Positions 24,247-33,015 of a stretch of 34,600 bases of DNA are shown here, piece after piece. The stretch is from JBGSZX01 sp964640545. GTDB taxonomy: Bacteria > Bdellovibrionota > UBA2428. A program made the position numbers and the translations under genes. The stretch is taken from assembly GCA_964640545.1 (NCBI GenBank), contig CAZXHL010000018.1, positions 1 to 34,600 on the forward strand, in the 5' to 3' direction. Each line of letters opens with the position of its first letter. Position 1 is the first letter of the stretch. The notes under the pieces were generated by a model. That model did not search any database. It had not been told where the DNA came from and saw only the letters and a program-made list of their open reading frames with translations.

Positions 24247-25152
24247 TTAATAATCTTGTACTTTCAATGACGCAGAGGGTCGCCAGCCAAAAAGACGGTC
24301 ATCGCGGTCTGGAACTGGCTCAGCCTCCCTCCATTCAAAGGTGAAGACCCTCTGTTTGCGATTACTTAGATCGATCTTGCGAGGCAAAGTTGCCATTCCC
24401 TCGCCAACGAAATGATCGTAGGTCAAATCCCATTCGGGGGCTTGCCGCCAAAAGTCTTTATTCAAACGGCTTGCAGGTCTTTTTGAATTTGGTGCGAGGC
24501 GCGTTTGATGCCTGATCGGGAAGTAGTCTCGAGCATCGACCAAAACACGATGCCATCTTTCATGCCCCTCAATTTCGGCCGATTCTTTGTAGATCAATTC
24601 GTAGGCCATCGAGTCTTTTAAGAACGGGCAATGTTGCTGCTCCACTCCACCATCCAGCTTAGCATCTCGAATCAAGCCCGTGCGACTAAGAACGGCATCA
24701 ATCACAAAAGGGTCAGGCAACGAGACGGGCAAATCACGCAAGAAAGCTTGACGACGCAGCCCCGCCCTCGCGAATTCCTTCACTGGAAGGCGCTTGACCG
24801 ACTTCTTCCTCGTATCAAAAAAGTAAACCCAATCCTGATTGATTTGAAGGAGCCCCATTCGAATTCCGAGAGGACCATTGACCTCAGCTCTTAGAAAAAT
24901 TGGCGTTGCAACAGCCAAGCTGAGATCAACCTTCTCTGGATTGGCGTTTGGTAGTGTTAACTGGGCTCGCCCCCTAAGCGCGATAAAAAACTGTTCTCGT
25001 CCAACGAGGGACTCAAAGATTTCGGAACATTTCGTTACAATTTTATCGGGAGCTCGACGCGGTCGCCCGGCCTGGGGAGTGGTCGTTGAGGCGCATCCGC
25101 TCATTATGAGACACACAGCGCTGATTGAAACGGCCAAAACAGGGGTTCTCAA
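24247..25152 (-). CDS. Lipoprotein with LolB/LolA-like fold, overlapping the TPR gene
   Basis: The protein proposed has 301 residues from TTG at 25152, which gives a compact lipoprotein signal peptide (MRTPVLAVSISAVCLIMSGC, lipid on Cys20). The reading frame stays open up to an ATG at 25263, but that would add about 37 odd residues before the signal. The mature region (FFIALRGRAQLTLP, LSLAVATPIFLRAEVNGPLGIRMGLLQINQDWVYFFDTRKKSVKRLP) resembles the curved beta-sheet of LolB-like outer-membrane lipoproteins. A second half (VDARDYFPIRHQTRL, WDLTYDHFVGEGMATLPRKIDL) looks like the same type of strands. A role in lipoprotein or lipid handling at the outer membrane is inferred. Its start overlaps the end of the TPR gene by 110 bases in another frame. 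Confidence 0.7.
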   Translation of the reverse strand: MRTPVLAVSISAVCLIMSGCASTTTPQAGRPRRAPDKIVTKCSEIFESLVGREQFFIALRGRAQLTLPNANPEKVDLSLAVATPIFLRAEVNGPLGIRMGLLQINQDWVYFFDTRKKSVKRLPVKEFARAGLRRQAFLRDLPVSLPDPFVIDAVLSRTGLIRDAKLDGGVEQQHCPFLKDSMAYELIYKESAEIEGHERWHRVLVDARDYFPIRHQTRLAPNSKRPASRLNKDFWRQAPEWDLTYDHFVGEGMATLPRKIDLSNRKQRVFTFEWREAEPVPDRDDRLFGWRPSASLKVQDY

Positions 25153-27016
25153 TCTTGAAGACTTGAAACAACTCAGGCGAGTCTTCTTTGATTTTGGCGA
25201 TCTTCCCTTTGAGATCCTCAAGATCTTCTGGATGATCTGGCTTGAGATGTGATGCCCTAACATAATAGTCACGAGCTTCGCTCACTCTCCCTAGTTTGAC
25301 AAGAACATCTCCAAGATGCGTCAAAACCACAAACTCATTTGGCGCTTTCAGAAAGGATGAAACCAAATGCTCATAGGACTCGGTGTAGCGACCTTGCCTA
25401 TAGTAAACCCATCCTAAAGAATCCAAGATGTACGGGTCTTCAGGTTGTAGCTCAAGTGCTCTTTTTATGAACTTCTCAGCTTCGTCCAAATTTTTGCCTT
25501 TATCGGCCCACGTGTAACCCACATAATTCAAGGCACCTGCGTGATCTGGATTCTGCGCGATGATCTCACTCATCACGGCAATGCCCTCATCGAATTTTTT
25601 CTGCTTCTCCAAAACCATTCCCTGCAAAAACATCAAAGAAATTTCTTTCGGAAAGTCTGTCAGAGCTTCCCCAAGAACATTTGAAGCCTCATTGTAATCA
25701 GAAAGAGAGAGTTGAGCACGAACCAAGGCCTGATAAAGACCAATCTTTGTTTCCGGATCTTTTTGGTCTTTGATGAAAGTCGAAATTTCCTTGAGCAATG
25801 CTGGAAGCTGATCGTCCAGCTGTAGCGCTGAAAGCAACCGCAATTTTGTGCGAGTGATCTTGAGCCAATGCTCTTTATAGAAGTCAGAATTCGAATCAAT
25901 CAGACTAAGATGATGAAGAGATTCTTCAAGCCGACGATGCCCCTCTAGAGTTAGTGCGTAGTTTACCCTAGCCCAAGCGTTTTGCGGTTCAATCGAAAGG
26001 ATCTGCTTAAGACTTGCTTCGACCGACGACCATTTGTCTGTCTTCATGTAGACCGACAAGAGCTTATTGTGAGCGATGAGGTCGAGTGGATCATTTTGCA
26101 GCACATTCTCATAGGCTCTTTGAGCCATATCATACTTCTCGTGAGTCAAAGCCAGCTGACCTAGCTTGCGGTGGTAAATCAAGTTCCCGGTTTCCGAGGC
26201 AAGGCGAGCGTACAACTTAATGGCTCGCTCTACTTTTCCAATCTCTTCCGAAATCAAGGCCAAGAATGTCATCGCCTGGTAGTAGTTAGGATCAATCTTC
26301 AAGGCTTTTTCAAATTCGACTTCTGCCTCTAAGAGTTTGCCCATATCAGAATAGACTCGACCTTTTTTGAAATGGGCATATTCTAAATTTGGATTGACCT
26401 TCAAAGCATTATCAAGCCGGCGAATCGCCACCCAATAGTCATCCCTCGCTACATCAATGTTGACCGCATGTGACAAAGCTTCTTCGTGGACCGGATTTTT
26501 CTTTAAAATATTTTGAAGAAGCAGCAATGCTTCGGAGCTTTGCTTCGAAAAATCCAAAAGCACCGCGTATTGCAGTTGGATGTCTTCATTTTTGGGCTCG
26601 AGTTTCTGTGCTTGAGCGATAAAACTCAAAGCCGACGTGTGGTCACCAATTGTTGCATATTCTTCCGCAAGCATGCTTAAAAGCTTTGCAGAACTTTGAT
26701 CTAGTTGAACCATATTAAAAAGCAATTCACGCGCCTCTGCATGGCGCCCCACTCGCTTGAGCTCATGAAACTTCAAAAAGGCATGTGTTAGTGAAACTTG
26801 CCTGCTCGATGAGGACAGCGTGCCATCAGCGTTGAAAGCTTCTTGTCCGATAGCTTTGACGGTTTCGAGTTCTGAATAGACTGTTTGGGAAGCATCTTTC
26901 GCCGAAAAGAAACCGCTAGTCACTCCAGCCGCAACCACGCCGACAATGACAACTGAAAACAAAGATAAGCCCAATATTCCTAAGAATTTATTTGAGCTAT
27001 TTTCTGACTTCAGCAT
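25043..27016 (-). CDS. Membrane-anchored TPR-repeat protein
   Basis: 657 residues. AGGA before the ATG supports the start. A single membrane helix is at about 11-37 (FLGILGLSLFSVVIVGVVAAGV), with the rest probably periplasmic. About a dozen tetratricopeptide repeats follow (about 65-620), for example ALSFIAQAQKLEPKNEDIQLQYAVLL, AEVEFEKALKIDPNYYQAMTFLA and AEKFIKRALELQPEDPYILDSLGWVYYRQGRYTESYEHL. Such solenoids are protein-docking scaffolds. The final ~35 residues (from about FQVFKIENP to GRATASSSR) look unlike a TPR and overlap the signal peptide of the next gene in another frame, so the natural end may have been nearer residue 620. The two genes are probably co-transcribed and may act together at the envelope. 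Confidence 0.88.
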   Translation of the reverse strand: MLKSENSSNKFLGILGLSLFSVVIVGVVAAGVTSGFFSAKDASQTVYSELETVKAIGQEAFNADGTLSSSSRQVSLTHAFLKFHELKRVGRHAEARELLFNMVQLDQSSAKLLSMLAEEYATIGDHTSALSFIAQAQKLEPKNEDIQLQYAVLLDFSKQSSEALLLLQNILKKNPVHEEALSHAVNIDVARDDYWVAIRRLDNALKVNPNLEYAHFKKGRVYSDMGKLLEAEVEFEKALKIDPNYYQAMTFLALISEEIGKVERAIKLYARLASETGNLIYHRKLGQLALTHEKYDMAQRAYENVLQNDPLDLIAHNKLLSVYMKTDKWSSVEASLKQILSIEPQNAWARVNYALTLEGHRRLEESLHHLSLIDSNSDFYKEHWLKITRTKLRLLSALQLDDQLPALLKEISTFIKDQKDPETKIGLYQALVRAQLSLSDYNEASNVLGEALTDFPKEISLMFLQGMVLEKQKKFDEGIAVMSEIIAQNPDHAGALNYVGYTWADKGKNLDEAEKFIKRALELQPEDPYILDSLGWVYYRQGRYTESYEHLVSSFLKAPNEFVVLTHLGDVLVKLGRVSEARDYYVRASHLKPDHPEDLEDLKGKIAKIKEDSPELFQVFKIENPCFGRFNQRCVSHNERMRLNDHSPGRATASSSR

Positions 27017-27033
27017 CGTTAATTCCTATCGGC

Positions 27034-27047
27034 TCTCCCATGGGAGA
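27034..27047. promoter_or_regulatory. Perfect 14-bp palindrome before the TPR gene
   Basis: TCTCCCATGGGAGA is fully self-complementary and lies 18 bases upstream of the ATG at 27016. Position and symmetry fit an operator or an RNA hairpin near the ribosome site; no regulator can be named. The preceding gene's possible terminator (GTGG...CCAC then TTCTTTTT on the minus strand, about 27053-27077) is just upstream and weak. Confidence 0.4.
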
Positions 27048-27158
27048 ACTTAAAAAGAAGTGGCCCCATACCACCCCAAGAATCATTATGACGCATTAAG
27101 TCGTCCAGTGGCCAGGATTGGATGATGAAGATTTGATGAAGCTAGGAAATGAAAGCTG

Positions 27159-28202
27159 CTAAATATGCGAAAGTTCGGCTTGAATCTCGGCGATGCTTGC
27201 TGCGGCTGTTCCAACCTTGGCCACAACGACACTAGAAGCTGCGACAGATAAGGCGCACGCGAGTTCGATCGGTGCTCCGGCGGCGACGAAGGCTCCCAAA
27301 ACAGCGATCGTTGTATCGCCCGCACCAGTCACATCGTAGACACTTCTTGCGAGAGCGGGGAAATGCTTCGCTTGACCTTTGTCATTGAGCCACGTCATTC
27401 CATGAGAACTTCTCGTGATCAGAACATGCTCAACTTCGAGGTGCTGCTTGAGTTCTTCAGCCGCTTTTGTGATGAGGTCAGCATTCTGTCCGCGCTTTAG
27501 ATCGTGGTGTTTACCGGTCAAAGACTTCAGCAAGATTTCGGCCTCGGCAACATTTGGCTTGATCATGCTCGCGCCTTTATAATATTCCGCAGGCGTTCTG
27601 CGATGTGGATCGACGATGCTAAAAACTCCGTTTTCCTTAGCGAGTTTTAGCGATTCCTTGAGAACTCTTGGCGTCATCAAACCTTTTGCATAATCCTGAA
27701 TGATCAAAGTTTTGATCTTGGGCATTCTTGATTCTAGAGCTGCAAGAACGAGCGATTCAATTTTTTCACTTAGGGGAGCGTTGCTTTCGGTGTCGACCCT
27801 CAGGAGCTGATGATGGCTGCCCGCGAGAAATCTCGTTTTTAAAGTCGTTGGTCTGTCGGGATCTTGGATGAGATTGATTCGAAGAGATCCTTCAAGCGCC
27901 TGCAAATGGCGATGCAATTCTTCGCCAAGCGCATCTTGCCCGACGACACTGAAGACATGTTGATCAATTTTTAAAGCTTCTGAAAGAGCGGCGATATTGA
28001 GGGCCACGTTGGCCGCGCAACCGAGGCGGTCTTCGATTTTTTCCTGCAGCAATACCGGAACCGGCGCTTCGGGCGAAATTCTCTCTACAGCCCCGAAGAT
28101 AAAACGGTCCAAGCAGAAATCACCTAGAATGCCAAAGCCCACGCGTTCACGAGATTTTTCGAGAAAGGACTTGAGCTCTTCTTTGATATCTTGGGCGACC
28201 AT
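27159..28202 (-). CDS. hldA: D-glycero-beta-D-manno-heptose-7-phosphate kinase (HldE N-domain type)
   Basis: PfkB-family sugar kinase that phosphorylates heptose-7-phosphate at C1 on the way to ADP-heptose for the LPS inner core. Residues 41-51, RISPEAPVPVL, are the hallmark of the HldE/RfaE kinase domain. GCAANVALNIAAL (61-73) is the sugar-binding region, and DVTGAGDTTIAVLGAF near the C-terminus is the PfkB signature 2 with the catalytic Asp. IIQDYAKGLMTP and IVDPHRRTPAEYYKGASMIKPN are also typical. At 347 residues it has only the kinase domain; the cytidylyltransferase half of the two-domain HldE is absent and must be encoded elsewhere. The GT9 gene 6 kb on fits the same pathway. Divergent from the PF10136 gene. 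Confidence 0.88.
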   Translation of the reverse strand: MVAQDIKEELKSFLEKSRERVGFGILGDFCLDRFIFGAVERISPEAPVPVLLQEKIEDRLGCAANVALNIAALSEALKIDQHVFSVVGQDALGEELHRHLQALEGSLRINLIQDPDRPTTLKTRFLAGSHHQLLRVDTESNAPLSEKIESLVLAALESRMPKIKTLIIQDYAKGLMTPRVLKESLKLAKENGVFSIVDPHRRTPAEYYKGASMIKPNVAEAEILLKSLTGKHHDLKRGQNADLITKAAEELKQHLEVEHVLITRSSHGMTWLNDKGQAKHFPALARSVYDVTGAGDTTIAVLGAFVAAGAPIELACALSVAASSVVVAKVGTAAASIAEIQAELSHI

Positions 28203-28266
28203 TCCGATAAAATAGGAGAGATCCGCGCTTTTCTCAAACTATCAAAGCACTAATTTTTTTTTTGCA

Positions 28267-28275
28267 TGCTAGAAT
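28267..28275 (+). promoter_or_regulatory. Possible extended -10 promoter for the PF10136 gene
   Basis: TG-C-TAGAAT is an extended -10 form, eleven bases before the ATG at 28286. The -35 region (GCACTA) is poor, as tolerated by extended -10 promoters, and a run of ten Ts precedes it. The RNA would start about four bases before the ATG, giving a nearly leaderless message. Confidence 0.3.
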
Positions 28276-28285
28276 AGAGCTGGAG

Positions 28286-30193
28286 ATGACAACTTCAGAG
28301 AACTCCTCCCTAGCCAGAGTTCAAAACTCAAAGGGATTCTTAAACAAAATTACCGAGCTCTTAAACCATATCGAGCCTGCCCCCAAAGAACGCCTCAGAC
28401 ACTTTATCGACGAAGCTCCTGAGTCACTACGTCAGGATTTTGCGCAAGCGCTGACAGACTTCATTCTGGAGTGCGATTTTGCCCCAGCCCTAATTCGCTC
28501 TGGAATTTTGTCCGAACCCCATTTCAGCAAAGAGCTCTTCCACAGACTGGGACTACATTTTCTCCCCCCCCAATACCCAAGCAACGATTTTCGATTCATT
28601 GTGAACCAATGGAGAACAGAAAGTATCCACTGCGCTGGCACGATTCGGCAAATACCCCTCCCACTTATCGAGGCCTTTATTGAGTGGATGTCGCCGTCTA
28701 GCCATGAGCTAAGGCAACGAGTCCAACATAAACTCAAGGAGCCCTTACGACTATTGGGAATCCAACTAGCCCATCACGGCAGCTACTGGCCGATTCGGGA
28801 GAGACTCAAGGATAACTCCGCCCTAGTAGAAAGCTTTCTCTCAGCAGAAACTCTCATCACAGACTATGTTCGAGAGCCCTCACTCTCTAACTTTGAGGAA
28901 CTAAAGCTCAAGTTAGACGCCTGCTACAAAGCTTGTTCGGAGGTTAGAAAACTCAACTCCTCAAAAGGCATCTCTATCGACCTGACTTACAAGCTTCTTA
29001 TGATCAAGAGTTTATGCTCAAGAATAAGAAAGGTGGGAGGGATATATGTGAGCCTGTCTACGCAGCAAAAGATATCCGACAAAGTTGCCATTCTTCTAAA
29101 GGAGATTCTGAGTGCTGAGATCAATGCAGCACAAATCTCCAAACTTTTCTTCACTCAGCTCGAGCTGGTGTTTTATGAAATCACAGAACATACTGGCCAA
29201 GCGGGTGAGACCTACATTCAACCTCGGAGCTCAGGCTATTGGAAAATGGCTTGGAAAGGTGCCATCGGCGGACTCATCGTGGGCCTGCTATCCATCACCA
29301 AAGACTTTGTCTTAAGACTAGGCAAAGCTCCTGCTGTCGAAGCCATTCTGGTCAGCGGAGTATACGCGTCGATATTTCTGTTGATCTTTGCGGCCGGCGG
29401 AGTCCTCGCCACAAAGCAACCCGCAATGACTGCATCCAAAATTGCACAGGAAATCGACCAGATTGAAACGAAAGACAACTACCTTTGGGAATTGTCGGAA
29501 CTTCTCAGATTCACCTTTCGAACACAAAGTATCGCACTCATGGCAAACACTCTCATCGCTTTTCCATTCGCCGTGGGAGTGTATTGGCTGATCTCAAAAT
29601 GGGGCATGAGCACAACCGACGAAACCGCTAACTACTTTATTTCGAGTCTACATCCTTGGGAATCTTTGTCTCTCTACTATGCCGCGCTTACGGGGATCTG
29701 CCTAAGCCTTAGTGGCATCATCGCTGGTGCTAGCAAGAACTGGTTTATCTATCACAACTTACAAAATCGAATTCGAAGCCGAATGCAAAAGTATTTTGGC
29801 GCCCAGGTATCGAATCGTATTTCGAATTGGACTGAAAAAAACACTGCCAGCATTGCAGCCAATGTCAGCCTCGGTGTGATGCTCGGCTGCCTCGCCGTTG
29901 TAGGCTTTATCTTTGGCCTCCCTCTCGACGTCAGACACATTACTTTCGCAAGTGCTCAGCTAGGGAGTGCTCTAGCTCATTTCAACTTTGAGCTTTCACA
30001 AGATATCTGGATCTATTCCATCGTGGGCGTTGTCCTCATTGGCCTCGTTAACCTACTGGTTAGTTTTGGCGTCACTTTTCTCCTTGTTTTGAAATCAAGA
30101 AACGTTTCATTTGCCAATCACAGAGCCTTGCTCTGGCTCCTACTTAAGAGGTTCCTCAAGAACCCCTTGAAGTTTTTGCTACCGGTAAAATAA
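28286..30193 (+). CDS. Gcr-type membrane protein (PF10136, 'site-specific recombinase' by name)
   Basis: 635 residues from the ATG at 28286; a TTG eight codons earlier is possible. The first ~320 residues are soluble and helical, then about six to seven membrane helices follow. The C-terminal part carries the unmistakable signature of the Gcr family: SGIIAGASKNWFIYHNL, SLGVMLGCLAVVGFIFGLPLDVRHITFASAQLGSAL, then GVVLIGLVNLLVSFGVTFLLVLKSRNV and a basic end. The family is annotated as a site-specific recombinase after a Neisseria gene, but neither tyrosine- nor serine-recombinase catalytic residues are visible and the protein is plainly membranous, so I treat that function as unproved. Here it lies between LPS-related genes, which favours an envelope role. 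GGAG lies directly against the ATG, too close to be a normal ribosome site. Confidence 0.8.
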   Translation: MTTSENSSLARVQNSKGFLNKITELLNHIEPAPKERLRHFIDEAPESLRQDFAQALTDFILECDFAPALIRSGILSEPHFSKELFHRLGLHFLPPQYPSNDFRFIVNQWRTESIHCAGTIRQIPLPLIEAFIEWMSPSSHELRQRVQHKLKEPLRLLGIQLAHHGSYWPIRERLKDNSALVESFLSAETLITDYVREPSLSNFEELKLKLDACYKACSEVRKLNSSKGISIDLTYKLLMIKSLCSRIRKVGGIYVSLSTQQKISDKVAILLKEILSAEINAAQISKLFFTQLELVFYEITEHTGQAGETYIQPRSSGYWKMAWKGAIGGLIVGLLSITKDFVLRLGKAPAVEAILVSGVYASIFLLIFAAGGVLATKQPAMTASKIAQEIDQIETKDNYLWELSELLRFTFRTQSIALMANTLIAFPFAVGVYWLISKWGMSTTDETANYFISSLHPWESLSLYYAALTGICLSLSGIIAGASKNWFIYHNLQNRIRSRMQKYFGAQVSNRISNWTEKNTASIAANVSLGVMLGCLAVVGFIFGLPLDVRHITFASAQLGSALAHFNFELSQDIWIYSIVGVVLIGLVNLLVSFGVTFLLVLKSRNVSFANHRALLWLLLKRFLKNPLKFLLPVK

Positions 30194-30273
30194 GCCGGTT
30201 GATTGAAAGCTACTCCGAAAGCATGAATTCCGCGCTTTTCTCCAAGGCCTAGGGCTGCTATTGCTAATAACTC

Positions 30274-31245
30274 ATGCGGAGCGGCTTTAGCACCATTAAG
30301 AACGGCGAAAAGATGGGATACCCCTATCTGGAGGCCTATGCCTCGCTAGCACCACTTGTGGATGAAATGGTCATTGCGGTTGGTGATTGTGAGGACAATA
30401 CTCGTGAGCGGCTGATCGAAGCCTCGGCCACCTGGCCCTGCCCTCTACGCATCATCGATTCGCCTTGGAATCTCAGCCAGAATCGCGGTGGCCTTGAGCT
30501 TTCGGTGCAGACGAATGTGGCACTAGAGGCGTGCCAACACGATGTTTGCGTTTACATTCAAGCCGACGAAGTCATTCATGAAGAAGACTACGACTATTTC
30601 ATTATGGATTTAGTGCGCTTCGAAGAGGACGACAGTGTTTCAGGGCTTGCGTTTCATTGGGTGCATTTCTACGGAGATTTTCATACGGTGGTCTATTCCA
30701 AAGAGTGGTATCGCAGAGAGATGCGCGCTGTGAAGCGCTCGCACGGGATGCGAAGTTTTAGCGATGCGCAGGGTTTTCGAATTTTGCTGGATGAGAAAGG
30801 AGCTTCGGTTGCTTCGGATTTCTCTAGCATTCGTGATCTTGACGTTATTGACCCCAAAAGTGGTCGATGGGCAAAGCCAGCAGCTGCATTGTCTCGTGGA
30901 AGATATTTTCACTACGGCTGGGTGAAAGCGCCTCAGCAAATGGCCTCAAAGGCCGAAGAGCTTCACCGCTATTGGCACGGGAATGCGAAAGACGGACTCG
31001 TTACAGCCGACAATGTCTTTCCACATATCTTTGGAATGAAAGAATTCCAACGCTCCCACCCCCAACTCATCATGCCACGCCTCAGTCGCTTCGAAGCTGT
31101 TGCGGGAGACTCGACTCCTTTCTTTTTGCGCCCCATCCCCTTCGAAAAAAAGCACCTTCGCCTACGCGCCGACGATTGGCTCGAAGTCCTGACGGATATT
31201 CGCGTGGGTGAGTTTAAGAATTACGCTTCGTTGAAGAAGTATTGA
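30274..31245 (+). CDS. Glycosyltransferase, GT-A (family 2-like)
   Basis: 323 residues without membrane segments. The N-terminus (FSTIKNGEKMGYPYLEAYASLAPLVDEMVIAVGDCEDNTRERL) has the shape of a GT-A nucleotide-binding half, in which a strand is followed by an acidic loop. VCVYIQADEVIHEEDY (about 89-104) takes the place of the DxD metal-binding motif. FHWVHFYGDFHTV and RGRYFHYGWVKAP are aromatic segments often seen in this kind of transferase. It is 80 bases after the PF10136 gene and 21 bases before the start of the Na/Pi gene, same strand, so a short operon is likely. The acceptor may be LPS or another surface sugar. The ribosome site is weak. Assignment to a precise family is less sure than the general fold. 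Confidence 0.68.
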   Translation: MRSGFSTIKNGEKMGYPYLEAYASLAPLVDEMVIAVGDCEDNTRERLIEASATWPCPLRIIDSPWNLSQNRGGLELSVQTNVALEACQHDVCVYIQADEVIHEEDYDYFIMDLVRFEEDDSVSGLAFHWVHFYGDFHTVVYSKEWYRREMRAVKRSHGMRSFSDAQGFRILLDEKGASVASDFSSIRDLDVIDPKSGRWAKPAAALSRGRYFHYGWVKAPQQMASKAEELHRYWHGNAKDGLVTADNVFPHIFGMKEFQRSHPQLIMPRLSRFEAVAGDSTPFFLRPIPFEKKHLRLRADDWLEVLTDIRVGEFKNYASLKKY

Positions 31246-31266
31246 ATTGGTTTGGAGGGAAAAACG

Positions 31267-32844
31267 ATGGAAGACTTTCAAGTTATTTTGGCCGCAATCA
31301 CAAGCATCATCTTGTTTGTTTTTGGTCTTGAAAACTTCTCAAAAGAAGTCCAGAGAATCACTGGAGAAAAATTTCGAAAATTCTTGGCACGCGCGACTAG
31401 GTTCTCAGGAGTAGGGCTTCTTATCGGAGCGGTTGTTACTGCCTTCATTCAATCCAGCTCTGCCACCTCTGTCATCGCGATTAGCCTGGTGAATGCTGGA
31501 GTCCTTTCCTTCAAAAATAGTGTCGGAATTATATTTGGAGCCAATATCGGCACAACCATAACGGCCCAGCTAGTAGCGTTTAAGCTCACAGCCTTTGCTC
31601 CTGTCTTCATTATTCTTGGGTTTCTCCTATCTTTTATTAAGTCAAAATATTCCATTTTTGCTAAGTCACTTTTCTATTTCGGCTTTGTATTTTTCACACT
31701 TAACCTTATCTCCGCAACTTTGGCTCCGCTGCAAAACGATGAGCGGCTAGTGCAATTTCTAATGCAGCCCCAAAACGCGTTCTTAGCCGTTTTAACCGGA
31801 GCTATTATCACAGCGGTTGTGCAGTCTAGCTCTGTCACCACCGGTCTTGCCATTATTTTTACCCAGCAAGGGATTTTGAGCTTAGAAAACGCCATTCCCA
31901 TCCTAATGGGTGCAAACATCGGAACAACGGTCACAGCATTGATCCCCATCATAAACATGGATATTGCCGCCAAGAAGACAGCGCTTGCGCATTTTCTATT
32001 CAACCTCGGAGGAGTTGTAATTTTCCTGCCCATAGTTGTTTTATGGGGGTATAAATTCTCAGAACTATCAGACGACCCGGCCATTGCTCTTGCAAATTTT
32101 CACCTTATATTTAACCTTGTTTCAAGCCTGGCTTTTCTATTAGCTTTAAAGCCGTTTGTTGCCCTCATTGAAAAAATTATGGGCGAAGGAAAAATGGACT
32201 TCCAGAGGTTCGATCTCAGCTCCATTAATGCCAAAAGCGATTTTACAGCCATTGAAAAAAAGCTTGCGGAGAATCAGCACTACGCTTTTACCTTCATCCA
32301 AGAAACCTACAATCTCGTCACACTTAGCTTGGAGACAAACTACAAAAGCATTCATGAGGCCGCTAGAAAAAGAATTGAATACTTTGAGTTTTTTAGAGGA
32401 GAACTTTTGGGTTTCTTTTCTTCGTTTATTGGCGAGCGAAGTCATGACAAAGAAATGGAGAAGATGATTGAGATCATGAATAGATATGAATACCTATTTC
32501 AAATCCATGATTCTGTTAAAGACATCACAGGCATTAAAGACTCCATTGATGAGCATTATATCGACTTAAAAAGTGATATCTTGATGATTGTTAGAGAGAT
32601 CTCAAGCGAAACCTTGTCGATCTTTGACCAGGTTTCGAAAGATACGCTCCAAACGTCGGAAGAACAAGAGTTCAAGAAGAAACTTCTAGAGTTCCAAGCT
32701 GATTTAGTAAAACACAATAAGACTCTCCTCAAAATCATGTCGGAACCCGACCGAAAAGATGCCGCGACCATCTTCCACCTCATCACCTACTCGCAAAGAC
32801 TGAAGGACAAGTTGGTCCATTTCAAAGAGCTGCAGCGCTCGTAA
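31267..32844 (+). CDS. Na/Pi-cotransporter (PF02690) family protein with PhoU-like C-terminus
   Basis: 525 residues. GGAGGG six bases before the ATG at 31267 fixes the start. The membrane part (about 1-310) is two inverted repeats, each with the family marks: QSSSATSVIAISLVNAG with GANIGTTITAQLVAF, and VQSSSVTTGLAIIF with GANIGTTVTALIPI. These QSSS and GANIGTT motifs form the ion and phosphate sites in NptA/YjbB-like transporters. Residues about 330-525 are a long soluble helical region (EKKLAENQHYAFTFIQETYNLVTLSLETNY, EMEKMIEIMNRYEYLFQIHDSVKDI) similar to PhoU, as in many bacterial members. YjbB of E. coli exports phosphate; import by others depends on Na+. It could help a cell get rid of excess phosphate. 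Co-transcription with the glycosyltransferase is likely. Confidence 0.92.
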   Translation: MEDFQVILAAITSIILFVFGLENFSKEVQRITGEKFRKFLARATRFSGVGLLIGAVVTAFIQSSSATSVIAISLVNAGVLSFKNSVGIIFGANIGTTITAQLVAFKLTAFAPVFIILGFLLSFIKSKYSIFAKSLFYFGFVFFTLNLISATLAPLQNDERLVQFLMQPQNAFLAVLTGAIITAVVQSSSVTTGLAIIFTQQGILSLENAIPILMGANIGTTVTALIPIINMDIAAKKTALAHFLFNLGGVVIFLPIVVLWGYKFSELSDDPAIALANFHLIFNLVSSLAFLLALKPFVALIEKIMGEGKMDFQRFDLSSINAKSDFTAIEKKLAENQHYAFTFIQETYNLVTLSLETNYKSIHEAARKRIEYFEFFRGELLGFFSSFIGERSHDKEMEKMIEIMNRYEYLFQIHDSVKDITGIKDSIDEHYIDLKSDILMIVREISSETLSIFDQVSKDTLQTSEEQEFKKKLLEFQADLVKHNKTLLKIMSEPDRKDAATIFHLITYSQRLKDKLVHFKELQRS

Positions 32845-32929
32845 CTTCATACGAAACCCCGTCGCCTGATGAAAATGGAATTCGCGACACGATTGAATCT
32901 AGGCTGTTTAATCCAGCATAAAACATTTG

Positions 32930-32968
32930 ATTTTTGCTAGGTATAGCAATGCTATACCTAGCAAAAAT
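32930..32968. repeat. Perfect inverted repeat with 19-bp arms before the Xre gene
   Basis: Arms 32930-32948 and 32950-32968 are exact reverse complements with one base between. The core reads GCTAGGTATAGCA / TGCTATACCTAGC. The T-run is on the 5' side and the A-run on the 3' side of each strand, so it is not a Rho-independent terminator. It is 47 bases before the ATG of a small Xre-type regulator and in the only substantial spacer nearby (32845-33015). An operator, a cruciform-forming site or a small palindromic element are all possible. The spacer has no other clear feature. Confidence 0.9.
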
Positions 32969-33015
32969 ATTCGTGAGCTTTGGGGCCTGGCATATCTTTT
33001 GTATAGGAAGTGTTG

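Noticed and set aside
28286..30193. Evidence for DNA recombination from the family name of the PF10136 protein
   Set aside because: No recombinase catalytic residues are visible and the chain has several membrane helices; no inverted or direct repeats that look like recombination sites flank it.
32988..33002. TGGCAT-N5-TTGT, a near sigma-54 promoter before the Xre gene
   Set aside because: The critical -12 GC is GT, and the RNA would start only about three bases before the ATG.
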